Translations under genes and position numbers: made by a program | Source of the DNA: Exophiala sp. HKRS030 | Taxonomy: Eukaryota > Ascomycota > Eurotiomycetes > Chaetothyriales > Herpotrichiellaceae | Assembly (NCBI GenBank): GCA_023897205.1 | Contig: JAHWDD010000003.1 | Span: 995,665-1,059,664, forward strand | DNA: 64,000 nt | Direction of reading: 5' to 3' | Notes under the pieces: model-generated | What the model saw: only the letters and a program-made list of their open reading frames with translations | Database searches by the model: none | Told to the model about the DNA's origin: nothing | In this document: positions 46,344 to 57,700 of the stretch, piece by piece | How positions within the stretch are numbered: position 1 is the first letter of the stretch | Layout of the letters: each line of letters begins with the position of its first letter

Positions 46344-46968
46344 TCCTGGTTTCGATATGCCCGGAGAAGCAGGGCCCTTAAGTGTACATGTGTCGAGTGG
46401 TGGGTGGGTGAGTAGAGAGTGAGGGCACTTTATGTAGGTAGATATCAAAGACAAAAATGCTGCGGGAAGCCCATCAAAAACTTCTAATCGGAGCCTCGTC
46501 GCTGGATTTCCCCGATGTCTTGGCGAACCACACAGCCTCGTCCTCCCCCTTTCTTATGTAATCGTATCAACCATGAAAGCATTCATTTCTTTCGAGAGCT
46601 GCATCATTTGTAGCCTCCAAGACATGCCTATGTGTATAATCAAGGGTTGTAGATTGATATACAAATGCTCCATCATCTATTCCAGATCGATCAAACCCCG
46701 ATAAGACCAAGTACATACCACTTTGAGCCCTCAGTGAACCCGACTACTCCGAAAGCAAACATCGATCGTTGTTGGCATTTTCCCACTTACTGAGACACAT
46801 TGACTCCTCGCTCTTATTGGTCTTTAGAATGTTCATAGCGCTGGGCAGCTGCTTAGCCGGTGCCATGGTAGTATTTAAACCCCGCAAACGCTCTCTGTGG
46901 CCTTTTCCACCCGCACATCTTCAACTGAACCTTCGTCACCACCATTGAGACACACTACATTTTCCAGC
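46344..46968. promoter_or_regulatory. Divergent promoter helicase / SDR
   Basis: 625 nt between divergent starts. TATTTAAA at 46872-46879 is about 90 bp before the SDR ATG and is a plausible TATA element for that gene. No other gene seen. Confidence 0.5.
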
Positions 46969-47940
46969 ATGGCCGGTATCTCTCAAAACATTACTTACGT
47001 CGTTCTCGGGGCCAACAAGGGTACATTCATGCATCGACTTCTGCGAGTTGTGGTTTTGAGCGAGTTCAATTGACACCTGCTCTAGGTATTGGCCTTGGAA
47101 TTGTGCAGGCACTTTTTGCTCGGCCTCAGACTACCGTCATCGGCGTCGTTAGAGATCCCGTACGGGCTTCGAACCTCGAGGATGAATGCTCAAAAGGGCC
47201 AAGGGGTGAAGGTAGTAATTTGCACACTCTCGCAGTCGATGTCAGCAATGTCCCCGAACGAGACGGCCTCAAAGAGTTGATCAAGTCCAAATTGAGTTCG
47301 TCCATTGATCACATCGATGTCTTCATCAGCTCCATTGGTCAGACTGGCCTTATGAAATCAGCACTTGAAACCACAGCGCAAGAGATGAGGGAGCATTATG
47401 AGGCAAACACCATTTCCCCGTTGATGTTGTTTCAGGCGTTCTGGCCCTTGATGCAACAAACCTCAACGGATTCCGAGGCATCGAGTCCGAAGAAGGTATT
47501 CTTTCTGTCTTCGTCTGTGGGATGCATCGGTGAGTTGATGGAGCCAATGCCGGGCGGCGCGTATGGACCTTCCAAGGCGGCATTGAATTGGATCGTACGC
47601 AAACTACACTTTGAGCTGCGAGACCAAGGTATCGTCAGTGTCGCTGTACATCCTGGGTGAGTTGGCGCCTTGACGGCAGTCTGTGACACGGATAACAACT
47701 AACACAAAGCAGATGGGTTCAGACGGAAATGGGTGATTTGGCTGCAAAATCTTGGAATTACCCTGGCAAGCCGCCGATGACAGTCGCGCAGAGCGTCGAA
47801 GGTGTACTGCAAGTAGTAAGTCGGACCTCGTCCCCATGTTGAGTAATCAAACGACTGACCGTGAGTAGATTGATGGTGCAACTCAAGAAAACTCGTCGGG
47901 CAAATTCCTTTCCTTTGACGGCCAAGAGGTAGCGTGGTGA
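46969..47940 (+). CDS. Short-chain dehydrogenase/reductase (SDR)
   Basis: Classical-type SDR, NAD(P)-dependent, substrate unknown. Four exons: 46969-47020, 47086-47656, 47713-47815 and 47869-47940 (introns of 65, 56 and 53 nt), 265 aa. The nucleotide-binding motif GANKGIGLGIV spans the first splice (first Gly-rich turn GANKGIG in place of TGxxxGIG). Then VDVSN, ISSIGQTG (NNAG position), the catalytic Ser in FFLSSSVGCIGE, and YGPSK as the YxxxK pair. HPGWVQTEMG crosses the second splice and matches the PG(W)VxT motif. The variant Rossmann start is common in the fungal csgA-like (C-factor) SDR group. A TATA-like element precedes it. Confidence 0.9.
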
Positions 47941-49109
47941 TGGATGATCACAAAGTGTTACTGGAATTCCTGGAAGTCACTATTGGTCATGACTATAAAG
48001 GGTTTATGAAATCGAGGACTGACTCGGTCTGAACGATGGGCTACAGAGTGATCAATGATTCATCCCTTCCTCTTTGCATATAATGTCAGATCTGAATTCC
48101 AAATCGCTACGCTCGTTAATAAGTTAACACGTTGACAAGGACGACAGCCTGCATTCCCTGTTCAGCTCCTTTGCGTGATGTTCAGTTAGTGTTCCAGCCT
48201 GTGTAAAGTAGCAAGAGATCGTCTCACTCTTCCTGGAGCACGGCGTTTGCAACTGAGTCAGGTAGCTTGGATGACCCCCCTGATGTGTCTCAGCCTTGGC
48301 GGAGACCGGCAGGGGGTCACCGATGTCTATCCCCTCTATCACCAACGACGATCCGGCGGAAGCCAATTCAGGGTTACGAGTACATTGGACTAATAGCCCC
48401 CGGCTACTCTTCATCATACGTAGCATTTATCCATCTCCCCCATGCTGATTCGAGACCCTGCCGCTGAATTTAAGATGGAGCCCAAGATTATTTTCACGCC
48501 GTTAGAGGGGAACTTCTCTTCGTTTGGTGAACTCTGGATGCTGCTTTAACTACACTAAGCCAATTCGGGAATCACGGAAGAAAGCGGCGACGAACACAAA
48601 CTCCACAATTCTTCGGACGCATCAGATGTGAGATTACATTATCCCGGTACATCGAATAGGATGGATAACGCGAAAACTGCCACTTCCTTAGCGGAGCTTT
48701 GATGATAGCTTTTGCTCCTCGGCGTTTGAAAATCAGGCATCTGTTCATTCTGTCTTGTCAGGGCTGTCAAGTTCTCTCCTGTGCGCCGCCCTCGGATAGG
48801 TTAGAAGCTGAGTCACAGAACAATTGACGCAACAACAAGAACAAGCCCGCGTGGATCAAGTCTTCTCTCCTCGAACGGGATGGGCGGATCTATTTCAATA
48901 AGTGATGCATAGTCGATTGACTCTCCAAAAGTGGCCCTCTACAGGGTTGACAAATACTTTACAAGTTCAGTGTCTATAAGAAGGCCAAGTCCCCCCCGGG
49001 AAGAGTTCGACATGATATCAAACCATCGACCTCAATCCATTCCCCAAGTCAATACAACATTACCAACTATTTGATAACATTCAAACTTGCTCATCTCCAA
49101 TTCCCCATC
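47941..49109. other. Intergenic region
   Basis: 1.17 kb between two plus-strand genes. A TATA-like CTATAAG lies near 48974-48980, about 130 bp before the next ATG. No gene is recognised. Confidence 0.45.
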
Positions 49110-49688
49110 ATGCCTACCGGATCCTGCTTCTGCAAGGGTATCAACCTTGAATACACCGGTGAACCCGCCATGACGGTAAGATTACGAAGAACCTCCTCTC
49201 TCAAACATGCCGACCCCCTTGGGGGCCCTGCCGGGTACGGTCCGGGTACCCCGGGCGGGGCCGAATGACATGGATGTTGTGGAAGATTTCCTTGAACTGA
49301 CACCTCTTCAAACAAAAAAAAATAGGCCCTCTGTCACTGCAACGACTGCCGCCACATCTCCGGCGGCCTGTACAGTCACAACATCGTCGTGCCCAGCGAG
49401 CAGGTCAAGATCACAAAGGGTGCGCCCAAGGAGATCTCCACCACCGCCAACAGCGGCAAGCGCATGACCAACTGTTTCTGCCCGGACTGCGGCACCACGC
49501 TCTTCCGCTACGGCGACACCTTCGGCGGCAGGGACGGCCTCTTGGTCCTCAAGGCGGGCATCATGGACGACGCCGACGTCATCAACAACACCAAACCCGG
49601 CGCCGAGTTGTTCGCGCCGCGACGCATCGATTGGGTCGAGGGCATCGGCGGTGCCGCCCAGGTCGAGGAGATGCCGCCTCCGTCTTGA
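49110..49688 (+). CDS. GFA / CENP-V-type zinc protein
   Basis: Small protein of the glutathione-dependent formaldehyde-activating enzyme (GFA)/CENP-V fold. Two exons: 49110-49175 and 49326-49688, 142 aa. Zinc ligands are all present: GSCFCKGI near the N-terminus, LCHCNDCRHISGG directly after the splice, and CFCPDCGTTLFRYGD. The C-terminal part (ELFAPRRIDWVEGIGG) is typical of fungal members. In most fungi these proteins are of unknown substrate, and true formaldehyde activation is not shown. The 150-nt intron is longer than most here and very GC-rich with hairpin-forming stretches. Confidence 0.9.
49214..49225. repeat. CCCCC-TT-GGGGG inverted repeat in GFA intron
   Basis: A short perfect inverted repeat followed by two direct CCGGGTAC copies (49231-49238 and 49242-49249). 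All lie inside the single intron of the GFA gene and could form stable RNA structure. Confidence 0.6.
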
Positions 49689-50149
49689 GCAGCATCATTT
49701 TTTCCAGAGGCCACAGAAGGGATACAGAATACTCACTGCCAAAACAGCCATTCCTTCAGAGCATATACAGTAGATAATTACTCCCTCCGGACCATAGAAA
49801 CTAGTTAGTCAGTCATCTGATATTCACTCCCTCCATGAGCAATTCAAAGTTAAAAAGCAAAACTCAGTACGATCTGACAAAGTCGTCTTTTATTATTCAT
49901 TCATAATTGGGCAGAGTCGAATAGAGGCCGAGGAGCCGCGTATATACACAGACAATCAGAGTCTCAAAAAGTCATGCAGAACCAAAATCCAAGCACCAGA
50001 GACGCCATTGCTATGCAGGAGATGAAAAGGTTTCCCGCCCGTAATGATACAAACACACAAGGACACACACAAGGACTCTCCAGAGCCCATGAACGAGACG
50101 AAAAAACACATGAACAAAAGCCCCCTTGCAAAGCAAAAGACTTCAGGCT
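49689..50149. other. Intergenic region between convergent genes
   Basis: 461 nt between the stops of the GFA gene and MTM1. A/T-rich 3' UTR-like sequence; no gene seen. Confidence 0.5.
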
Positions 50150-51575
50150 TCAAGCTTCAGCTTTGCCGAGCTCTCTCTTCTCATTCACTCTCCGTGCCCA
50201 TTTCTTCCCCACCTCATAACTGCTGATCATGATGGCGCAAGCAGGAGCGACCTTCATACACCGTGCGGCCCAACCTTTGAATAGTCCGGCCATTCCTTCT
50301 TCGTGGAAAATGTGATATAAGAATCGCGGCATCGACAATTCTTCGGGAATCAACTTGCCCTGCTTCGCAAGTTGCTTGGCAGCCACCACTGAAGGTGCAT
50401 CATCTCCGGCATGATGGTAAACCTGTTGACGTGTCTTTCCAACATCAAATGGCGTTGTGACGAATGCAGCAACTGCACCAGAAACCGAGCCTGCCAGAAA
50501 GCTGTCGACGAATGTTGTCATATGACTCTCATTCGCCTGGGACTCTCGTCCTCCCGTCAAGGATCTCGCGGGGCTGAGGTCGTGGCCTTTGGCAGCTTCC
50601 CGAGCATCCGTTAGTCGGTTCCGTACAGCTTCATATCCCCACCAATATATCCCGGAAAAGGGTACATCCCGCCACATAGTCAGAGTCAGTCCTCGCCACA
50701 GAGAGGTGTAACCCTGGGTTTGTGTCATTCGGTGCATTCCGAGCAAGGTCTCTTTGAAAACACTAGTTCCAGTCGTCGCTTGCATCCTTGTTCGGAACAT
50801 TTCAATCGGCGAGACTGCGACGGCTGCGGCTATCCGGGCAATAGAGCCAGCGACAAGAGGGACATAAACATCGCTGGCTAATTTCTTGAGCGGGCTGGCA
50901 TGACTGTACCGGAGCCAGTCATAGCCTGTAAAGTAGATGACATTGCCAGGAATTGCCATCATCAATGTTGGAGACAGTCCACGCCATAATGTGGTATATC
51001 CTTCGTTCCTCGCAATCTTTTTCAGTCCATCCAAAGTTGAATTGAATGTTTTCCGCTGGGTCTCTTCCACCGCACATTCCGGTCCAGCTGCATCCGCGAT
51101 ATGTGTCGGCGCATTCCCGGCCAGACAGAATTGTCCATTGTTCCCTACCCAGAAGACTTCTCGGCAACACGAATTGATACCTAGGTCGGGAGGTAGTTGT
51201 TTAAAATTGGTAGAGTATGCTGCGAAGCGGGAAAGGTTGACGGGAGTCGGAGCATGTTGTGCTTGTAGTCGTACACGTACTACATCGAGAGGTGTGACTG
51301 AATTTCGAGAGATCAGAAAATAGTCAGGGCCACAGTGAAAAGGATCAAGATATACCTAGTAGTGAGGTCAAGACGCTGCCCCAGGTGGCGGAGACCATGC
51401 GCTGTGAGGTGGTTATGTCGAGGTGAGGAGAGGTCGACATATTGGCAGCTAACTCCGATTCTTGGAGCTGTACTCTGTCATGTCGCTGTCCCTGGAGATG
51501 TGGTTGTGCATCCTGACTGAGCGAGGATTGAGTGTCCAGTGCCTGTGCAGGTTCGGAGGTGAAGGAGTAGGACAT
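50150..51575 (-). CDS. MTM1: MTM1-type mitochondrial carrier (SLC25A39/40)
   Basis: Inner-membrane carrier; the yeast protein supports manganese loading of Sod2, and the animal homologues import glutathione. Two exons: 51356-51575 and 50150-51297 (58-nt intron), 455 aa. Three carrier repeats are visible by their signatures: PLDVVRVRLQAQ right after the splice, SPIEMFRTRMQ and TPFDVGKTRQQ, with the companion motifs YTTLWRGLSPTL, YTSLWRGLTLTM and GLFKGWAARC. The long loop with Cys residues after repeat-1 helix 1 (INSCCREVFW, PECAVEETQ) is typical of SLC25A39/40/MTM1 and separates it from other carriers. The N-terminal 60 residues are disordered. Confidence 0.9.
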
Positions 51576-52108
51576 TCAAGCCGACGACGTCACGACGTCT
51601 GGTGCAGAAGAAACGACTCTTGAATCCAACGCGCAACCCGTATTGGAAAGTTCGAGGATCGAGGGTAGAGTTGAGTGAAAGGGAGAGAGGCGTTGAGTCT
51701 ATACACAGAGGCAACAAATATGACTATGACATCGAGACTGTGAGAATCAAAAAAAAGATGCGGTTCGCCGCCTGGACGGATATTTATCGGGAGACGCCGG
51801 CACCGGAGGGCGCGAGTCAATGACATCGCCCTCCACTAATACCAAATGCCCCCAGAATCTCCGAACCTCGCGTTATGTGTCTTTGTAATCCCATAATGAG
51901 ACAAATCTACTCATCCTACTCTGCTATTCGCTCCTCTCTTTTACCTGCTTATAATACTTGTCGTTGACCTTGGTCAATGTTCGGCGGTTTCTAAACTAAT
52001 GGCGCAGGCGTCATCCCTCCATTGACCACTCACTGCACAGAGAAGACAACTGCTCCGTTTGATCGACGTCCGGGATTTGTAGATAAGACGTCAATCAGTC
52101 CCGGAACG
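51576..52108. promoter_or_regulatory. Divergent promoter MTM1 / F-box gene
   Basis: 533 nt between divergent start codons. The stretch TTATAAT near 51949-51955 could serve as a TATA-like element. The F-box frame extends above 52109 without an ATG. Confidence 0.4.
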
Positions 52109-53794
52109 ATGGATGATTCAGCCTCAGCCCTGGAACGGTTTCGCCAGCAATGGAAAGAAGAAGTTAATGCGCGCGCAAGGAAACCACAGGGACAATCATC
52201 AAAGTCGAAACCAGAAAGGACCAGAAGAACGAGTGAAGCCAGACTTGAGAGACCGACTAACAAGCCGCCTACTCGCCACCTGGTAGCCGACATCAAAGAT
52301 GAATTAGATCATTATAGTGATGAAGATCAGGCCGGCGAGAGCAGTTCAATCCTGGCCCAGGGTGTCGAAGGACTCACCATACACGACAACATCGACGATG
52401 ATGAATTTACACGGAGACTTCCGCAAAAGGAGCCGACAAGTGCCCTTGAGCATTTCGAACACGCCGTAGAAAGAGAGAGACAGGGCAATCTTGGTGATAG
52501 CCTGGCACATTATCGAAAAGCGTACAGACTCGACGCAAAGGTCGATCAATCATACAGACAAAAACATTTTCCACCGTCCAAGTCAAAGCCGACGACGAAC
52601 CCATCCAACGCGGCTGCCACCGTCCCTTCGACCGCCCACCACTCATCGAAAGAACCCCTAGAAGATCCTATACCCACTGCTGAGCTCATCGATAGCTTCG
52701 CGCATTGTCGGATTCAAGGAGTACCGCCCGTCATCGAGGGTGACCATCCACCACCGTGCCCGATCGAGAAGCTGCCGACCGAAGTGCTTTTAGATTTGCT
52801 CCAACATGTGGCCATCTATGATCCGGCCGTGTTCTCTCGCCTGGCACTTGTCTGCAAGAAACTGGCGTACCACGTCTGGACCGACAACAGCATCTGGAAA
52901 CGGATCGCCCTCGGCTCAGAGTTTGGTCTGGGCGGGCAACAGTATCATTTCATGACCGACCTGCAAGGACGGGAACTCGTCTTCCGCGAAGTGGGCGAAG
53001 ACTACGACGAGGATCTACCTGCCGTCGGAGAATCGTCTTTTCCCAAGGAAATACTCTGGCGGGATGTATTTCACAATCATCCTCGTGTTCGTTTCACAGG
53101 CGTTTACATATCTACCGTCAATTACACCCGACCTGGTGGTGCGTCGGCCACGGCGTATACGTGGAACAACCCGATTCACGTGGTCACATATTACCGCTAC
53201 CTCCGTTTCTTCCGAGACGGCACTTGCATGTCGCTTCTCACTGTCGAAGAGCCGATCGATGTTGTTCATCATCTGACGCCAGAAAATTTAGCCTACGTTC
53301 GTTCCAATAAGAAAGACGTTGCAAGCTCCTTGAAGATCACCCCAGCGTCCGGGAAGTCAGCCTCGGGGAAAACTGCGACGTCGACTTCTACCGCATCAGC
53401 AGCAGCAGGCAGCTCGGGTAATGTTGCGCCTCCACCAGCTGCCCAGCAGATCATGAAGCATGTTCTGAGAGGTCGATGGCGACTATGCCATCCTAGTCTT
53501 GACAACTCAGCGGCGGAGGTAACACAAGAAGGTATAGGACCGTCCGACGTCTCGACCTTGGCTCCTGGCGACTTGCAGATCGAGACCGAGGGGGCCGGTC
53601 CCCGGTACAGGTATACCATGCATCTGAGCTTGAAGTCGGCCGGAAGGTCCAAGCATATGACCAGGAATAATAAACTTAACTGGAAAGGCTTCTGGAGTTA
53701 TAATCTTTTGACGGATGACTGGAGCGAGTTTAGCTTGAGGCACGACAAGCCCTTTTACTTTTCTCGCGTCAAAGCGTACGGGTTGGGGTATTGA
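52109..53794 (+). CDS. F-box/TPR protein, FBXO9/Hrt3/Pof7-like
   Basis: Substrate adaptor of an SCF ubiquitin ligase. A single exon, 561 aa, from the first ATG (MDDSASALERFRQQWKEEV, a start conserved in FBXO9-like proteins). Disordered and acidic to about 110; one TPR-like unit at about 113-147 (ALEHFEHAVERERQGNLGDSL); F-box at about 218-265 (IEKLPTEVLLDLLQHVAIYD, then LALVCKKLAYHVW). The C-terminal half has the family pattern LWRDVFHNHPRVRFTGVYIS, VTYYRYLRFFRDGTC and GRWRLCHPS, with a final LTDDWSEFSLRHDKPFYFSRVK. An Ala/Ser/Thr linker interrupts it at about 435-455. No intron is needed. Confidence 0.92.
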   Translation: MDDSASALERFRQQWKEEVNARARKPQGQSSKSKPERTRRTSEARLERPTNKPPTRHLVADIKDELDHYSDEDQAGESSSILAQGVEGLTIHDNIDDDEFTRRLPQKEPTSALEHFEHAVERERQGNLGDSLAHYRKAYRLDAKVDQSYRQKHFPPSKSKPTTNPSNAAATVPSTAHHSSKEPLEDPIPTAELIDSFAHCRIQGVPPVIEGDHPPPCPIEKLPTEVLLDLLQHVAIYDPAVFSRLALVCKKLAYHVWTDNSIWKRIALGSEFGLGGQQYHFMTDLQGRELVFREVGEDYDEDLPAVGESSFPKEILWRDVFHNHPRVRFTGVYISTVNYTRPGGASATAYTWNNPIHVVTYYRYLRFFRDGTCMSLLTVEEPIDVVHHLTPENLAYVRSNKKDVASSLKITPASGKSASGKTATSTSTASAAAGSSGNVAPPPAAQQIMKHVLRGRWRLCHPSLDNSAAEVTQEGIGPSDVSTLAPGDLQIETEGAGPRYRYTMHLSLKSAGRSKHMTRNNKLNWKGFWSYNLLTDDWSEFSLRHDKPFYFSRVKAYGLGY

Positions 53795-54025
53795 GCTTTG
53801 GAGCCATCCCAGACAGTCTGAGCATCAGCAGTAAAAGATCATGTCGGTACCGCTGGCTGTCCTATATTGTTGTGGCTGTGAGTGGGGCGAGGGAAACGCC
53901 CTCAGCACGTGGTGTGTCCAAGCATACTGCTTCTAGGTGTCGGACAGGCCCATTAGAGAAACCATCAGATGTGGATTTTTTGAATCCATGCACTCATCCT
54001 TGCTTCTCTGCACATTTCTCATGCT

Positions 54026-54835
54026 TCAAGCCCCCTGGTTACTCTGCCTCCATATCCTCACGATCTCCAGCATTTCCCATCCAGCAGTCTTGCCGCTTGT
54101 GCCTACGGTCTCGGCGCACCATTTCCACTCCTCGGTTCCTTCCCAAGTTGCAATCCAGGCCTTGACTTGTTCAGGTTTGTTGCCCCGACAGAACAAAATG
54201 TAAGCCACTCCTCGACTGCTCAGAACCTCGGGGATTTGCGCGAGCATGCGGTTCGTGACTTCCATTCCGTCTGCACCACCGGCGTAAGAGAGCGAGAGCA
54301 GATGCGAAGATTCTTCGAAGGATATCTTTCCATCTGCGCTCGACGTGCCGGGGAAGGTGGGGACGGAGTCCGTAGGCACGTACGGCGGGTTGAAAACTAG
54401 TATGTCGACTTCGCTCGGTCGAAGTGCGGTGGTGAGGTCGCCGCTCACGGATGACATGTAAATGCTGTTGCTGTTGCTAGTTCCATTGCTTCCTTTCGGC
54501 TCGGCCAGGGCCTTTTCGGCCGTCATTCTCGTAGCCTGACACGCGTACGTGTTGACGTCGATCCCGAGACTCAGGATGTCCCTGCCGAAAATCGTGCAGG
54601 CGTGCGTGGTCAGGAAGGCGATTATCACGCCTGAGCCTGGACCGAGCTCGACGAGAAAGGGCGCCGGGGATAAGGAACTACTGGTCATGCTGGGATCTGA
54701 ACTTGTGGCGAAGCGTGCATGAAGCCATTCTGTTTCGGAGGGGGAGGAGAGTGTGTCGAGAAACAAATACGAATCTTCAGCGGGTTCGTAGATTGTGTCG
54801 TAGGAGACGTGCGAGGTTGAGGGCGTTGGGAGCAT
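54026..54835 (-). CDS. MTQ2: MTQ2, eRF1 glutamine methyltransferase catalytic subunit
   Basis: SAM-dependent methyltransferase that, with Trm112, methylates the GGQ glutamine of release factor eRF1. A single exon, 269 aa, from MLPTPSTSHVSYDTIYEPAEDS; the YEPAEDSY motif is the family hallmark. SAM-binding ELGPGSGVI is at 63-71, and the catalytic NPPYVPT at 149-155 marks the N6/N5-Gln class. The rest (LSYAGGADGMEVTNRMLAQIPEVLS) fits Mtq2/HemK2. The open frame above 54835 is not family-like. It is convergent with the F-box gene, 231 nt apart. Confidence 0.92.
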   Translation of the reverse strand: MLPTPSTSHVSYDTIYEPAEDSYLFLDTLSSPSETEWLHARFATSSDPSMTSSSLSPAPFLVELGPGSGVIIAFLTTHACTIFGRDILSLGIDVNTYACQATRMTAEKALAEPKGSNGTSNSNSIYMSSVSGDLTTALRPSEVDILVFNPPYVPTDSVPTFPGTSSADGKISFEESSHLLSLSYAGGADGMEVTNRMLAQIPEVLSSRGVAYILFCRGNKPEQVKAWIATWEGTEEWKWCAETVGTSGKTAGWEMLEIVRIWRQSNQGA

Positions 54836-55662
54836 GATGTGTGCTACGTATGGCAGTAGATAAGACTCAGGTAATCCCTTGCCGGTGTGAGTGAAGATAG
54901 CAATTGCAACACTATATTGCCTCGTTTCTCGACGTGGATAAAAATGTGGTACTCGTCCTTGTACAAGGTTCTCCAAGTACTTTTTTCTGGCGGCAGACTA
55001 TGACTTGGATTATGCTCGATTTTGCCAGTTGAAGACCATAATATGATGTTTCGTCGATATTATCAGCCCACTTTATACCCACATGTTCACGCGAGAATAT
55101 GGTGTTGGGCTGGATGTGAGAACGGAGGAAACAACCGTGTTGGTAATGCAGGATTTCATGCCTCGCTTACATAATTTCCCCAGGCGCGAGGCTGTCATTG
55201 AGCATCGCCTGATGTAGGTAACATTGGTGGGAGGCCTCGGCTCTGCAATTCCCATCAGAAGATCACTGCACATTCAGTCCTGGGTCAATAGACGGACTTG
55301 ACCGATTCCCAGGCTGATTGATGAGCCGGAATCTCTAGGAAACATGGACACGATATACAGTCGATTGTTCAGTTGCCAGTGCTTATGACACCTGATCACC
55401 GGGCAAAGAACGCGACAAAACATAGTCAAACTATCCCTGAAGTATCAGGAACATCGTTCCGATTCGACGCCTTTGCTCCCTGTTCTTAGCCCCGGGGATG
55501 GACCCTGAGATCCGACCAACTTCTCACTTTGGACAAATACCGAGAGCCGTAAAACGAGCATCGTCTAGGACTTATGGCTCTGCTTATCTTGCATATATTC
55601 CAGCTTCTACTCATCACAGGCATCATGAATACCTCTACGGACAATGACTGAATCGCGAGAGG
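54836..55662. other. Intergenic region with an in-frame upstream ORF
   Basis: 827 nt between MTQ2 and the transcription-factor-domain gene (divergent). A 49-codon ATG frame at 55498-55647 is in the same frame as the gene at 55663 and ends in TGA five codons before its ATG. It could be an upstream ORF, or an upstream exon if a splice was missed. Confidence 0.45.
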
Positions 55663-57342
55663 ATGTACCGGCGCAGTGAACCTCGAAGTGGACACGCATC
55701 AAAAGCCTCGTCTCCGCCCTCAGCTCGACACCAAGAAGATGAAGAAGAGATACAGGATTTATCGCAGCACGCAAGCCCTGGCAACCGCCCTCTGAAGCGC
55801 AATCGAATACCCTTTCACCGTCATCACAGTTCAGGAAATACTTCTGTTTCTAGAGAAGGGAGTCATTTGGGAAGCCCCAATACGGTGGAATTGCAGCATA
55901 CCGGCTATCCGCTGAAGACGAACCCTTTTGTCCAGCGAGCAGTCCAGTTCTGTATGTTTCTCAAAACGTCTAATTGCTTTCAAGTTGCAACATGGGCAAC
56001 AGGAGCTGACCACCTTGGTCTTCATGGCCAGATGTGAAATATTATGCTCCATCTGCAAATCAGAGGCCGCACTTCATGGGGGTCGGACAAGACCTCTCGC
56101 TCCTACGCCAGTATATCCCATTCATTCTGCATGACCGAATGGTCTTCAGCGCCATGGTTGCCATGGCTTCCCTGGGTGCTGACATTGCAGCAAACGGCAA
56201 CCGCGAGCGTTCTTCAGAGACGCTGAAGTACTACCAGTTAGCAGTCTCTCTGCTACGGCAGCGATTGATGGACGAGTCGCAAAGGTCAAATGATGCAGTC
56301 GTAGTGACACTTAGTAACCTCTGCGGATTTGAAGTAAGCCTGTCCCTCCCCAGCTACGGTCAAACACGGCATATTAATCTGGAATTTCCAGGCAATGTCA
56401 GGAAGATTCGATGCAGTCGATATGCATACCCAGGGTATCAGACATGTTGTCTCTCTCAGGGGTGGCCCAGACAGACTAGGTAAGGATATCTCCAGTGTCT
56501 GCATGAGCCACTTTTTTGATTGCTTCTTTCTAGGATTTGACGGCTTCCTTAGAACAATAGCGGTCGCGTAAGTGCCCATTTGGAGGCCCGCCACCTTCTG
56601 AAAGATGGCCAGAACTAATCATGTTTCGTTTTTCGTTGCTAGCTGGTTAACCTTTTATGCCACTCGGCACTACATTTCAACTCATCAGCAAACCCTCATA
56701 CCTTCAGACGGAAAGTTCACTTACCCGACTCATCCATTCGACCCGGACCTGTGCAGTGTCATTGCCAAATTCCCACCGGGCCTCATGAACCTTGCATTGT
56801 CGAGCCAGCTGAGCCATCAGATCATAGTGCTGATATCGCGGGTCAATATGTGGGGTCAGGAGATCGTTAACTCTTTACGGGAGAAGGACATCAATCGCCT
56901 ACATTATCTCTCTCATAACACGAAGAATATCACACTTTGCGGCGAATTCCTACTACATCCAAGCTTGTCGCTGGTCGAGAAACTCCTCATACTCGGTCTC
57001 CTTGGTTTCTGCTATTCCAATGATGACACCAGATCTATGTATTGGTTAACAAAATCCTATTTACAAGTTCGATGCCGATACTTAAATTCTCTTTTCATTG
57101 ATGTATCCGAGAAGAATGAGGACTTCATGACGTGGGTCGGGACTGTCCTTGTCTCGACGAGTGATCCTGGGTCTGAACCTTGGATCCTGGGTTCGTCCCT
57201 GCTAGATGCGCGACCTACTCCACGAGATTGGCAGGCCAATGTCAAAATCTGCGAGGAATTCTTTTGGATTGAGTCAATGTCCTTGAGGTTGTCATCAAAA
57301 ATTGGATATCTCAAGCAGACGCAGCGCATGAGCCAAGGATAA
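55663..57342 (+). CDS. Fungal-specific transcription-factor-domain protein
   Basis: Five exons: 55663-55951, 56032-56333, 56392-56479, 56534-56567 and 56643-57342 (introns of 80, 58, 54 and 75 nt), 470 aa. All joins keep the frame and give a continuous Fungal_trans_2-like domain: NPFVQRAVQFYVKYYAPSAN, MVFSAMVAMASLGADIA, YYQLAVSLLRQRLMD, GIRHVVSLRGG, FDGFLRTIAVAWLTFYATR, and an all-helical C-terminus. I see no Zn2Cys6 cluster or other DNA-binding domain; the N-terminus is disordered with basic patches (RPLKRNRIPFHRHH). Many fungal members of this group also lack the cluster. A regulator is likely but its targets are unknown. Confidence 0.8.
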
Positions 57343-57700
57343 ATCCCTCAATATCTGCACCGAAACCATGGTCAACAAAGAATTGGTTATTCCTTTTCCA
57401 GCCACTTACATTTTAGCCAACCTATTGATATGCATATCCGGCCCATTGCAATAAGGAAAAAAGAACGGAAAGGAAAGGAAAGGAAATGTCACTTGAGGGT
57501 TGGACCGACTATTTGACACAAGTCGTACTCGTATCAGATAGTCTCTAATGTTATCTAATCGCTTGGCACCACATATCTCAATGACTTCACGTTCTTCGCG
57601 TCTCCTCTACCGCGACCAATTGAACACTATATACCCAAGTAAACAAAGCGACAACACCATGCCCTGGATAATTGATCATCTACAATAAGCATATCTCGAA
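57343..57700. promoter_or_regulatory. Promoter region of APC2
   Basis: 358 nt between two plus-strand genes; contains a GGAAA-repeat (GGAAAGGAAAGGAAA near 57469-57485). No gene. Confidence 0.4.
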
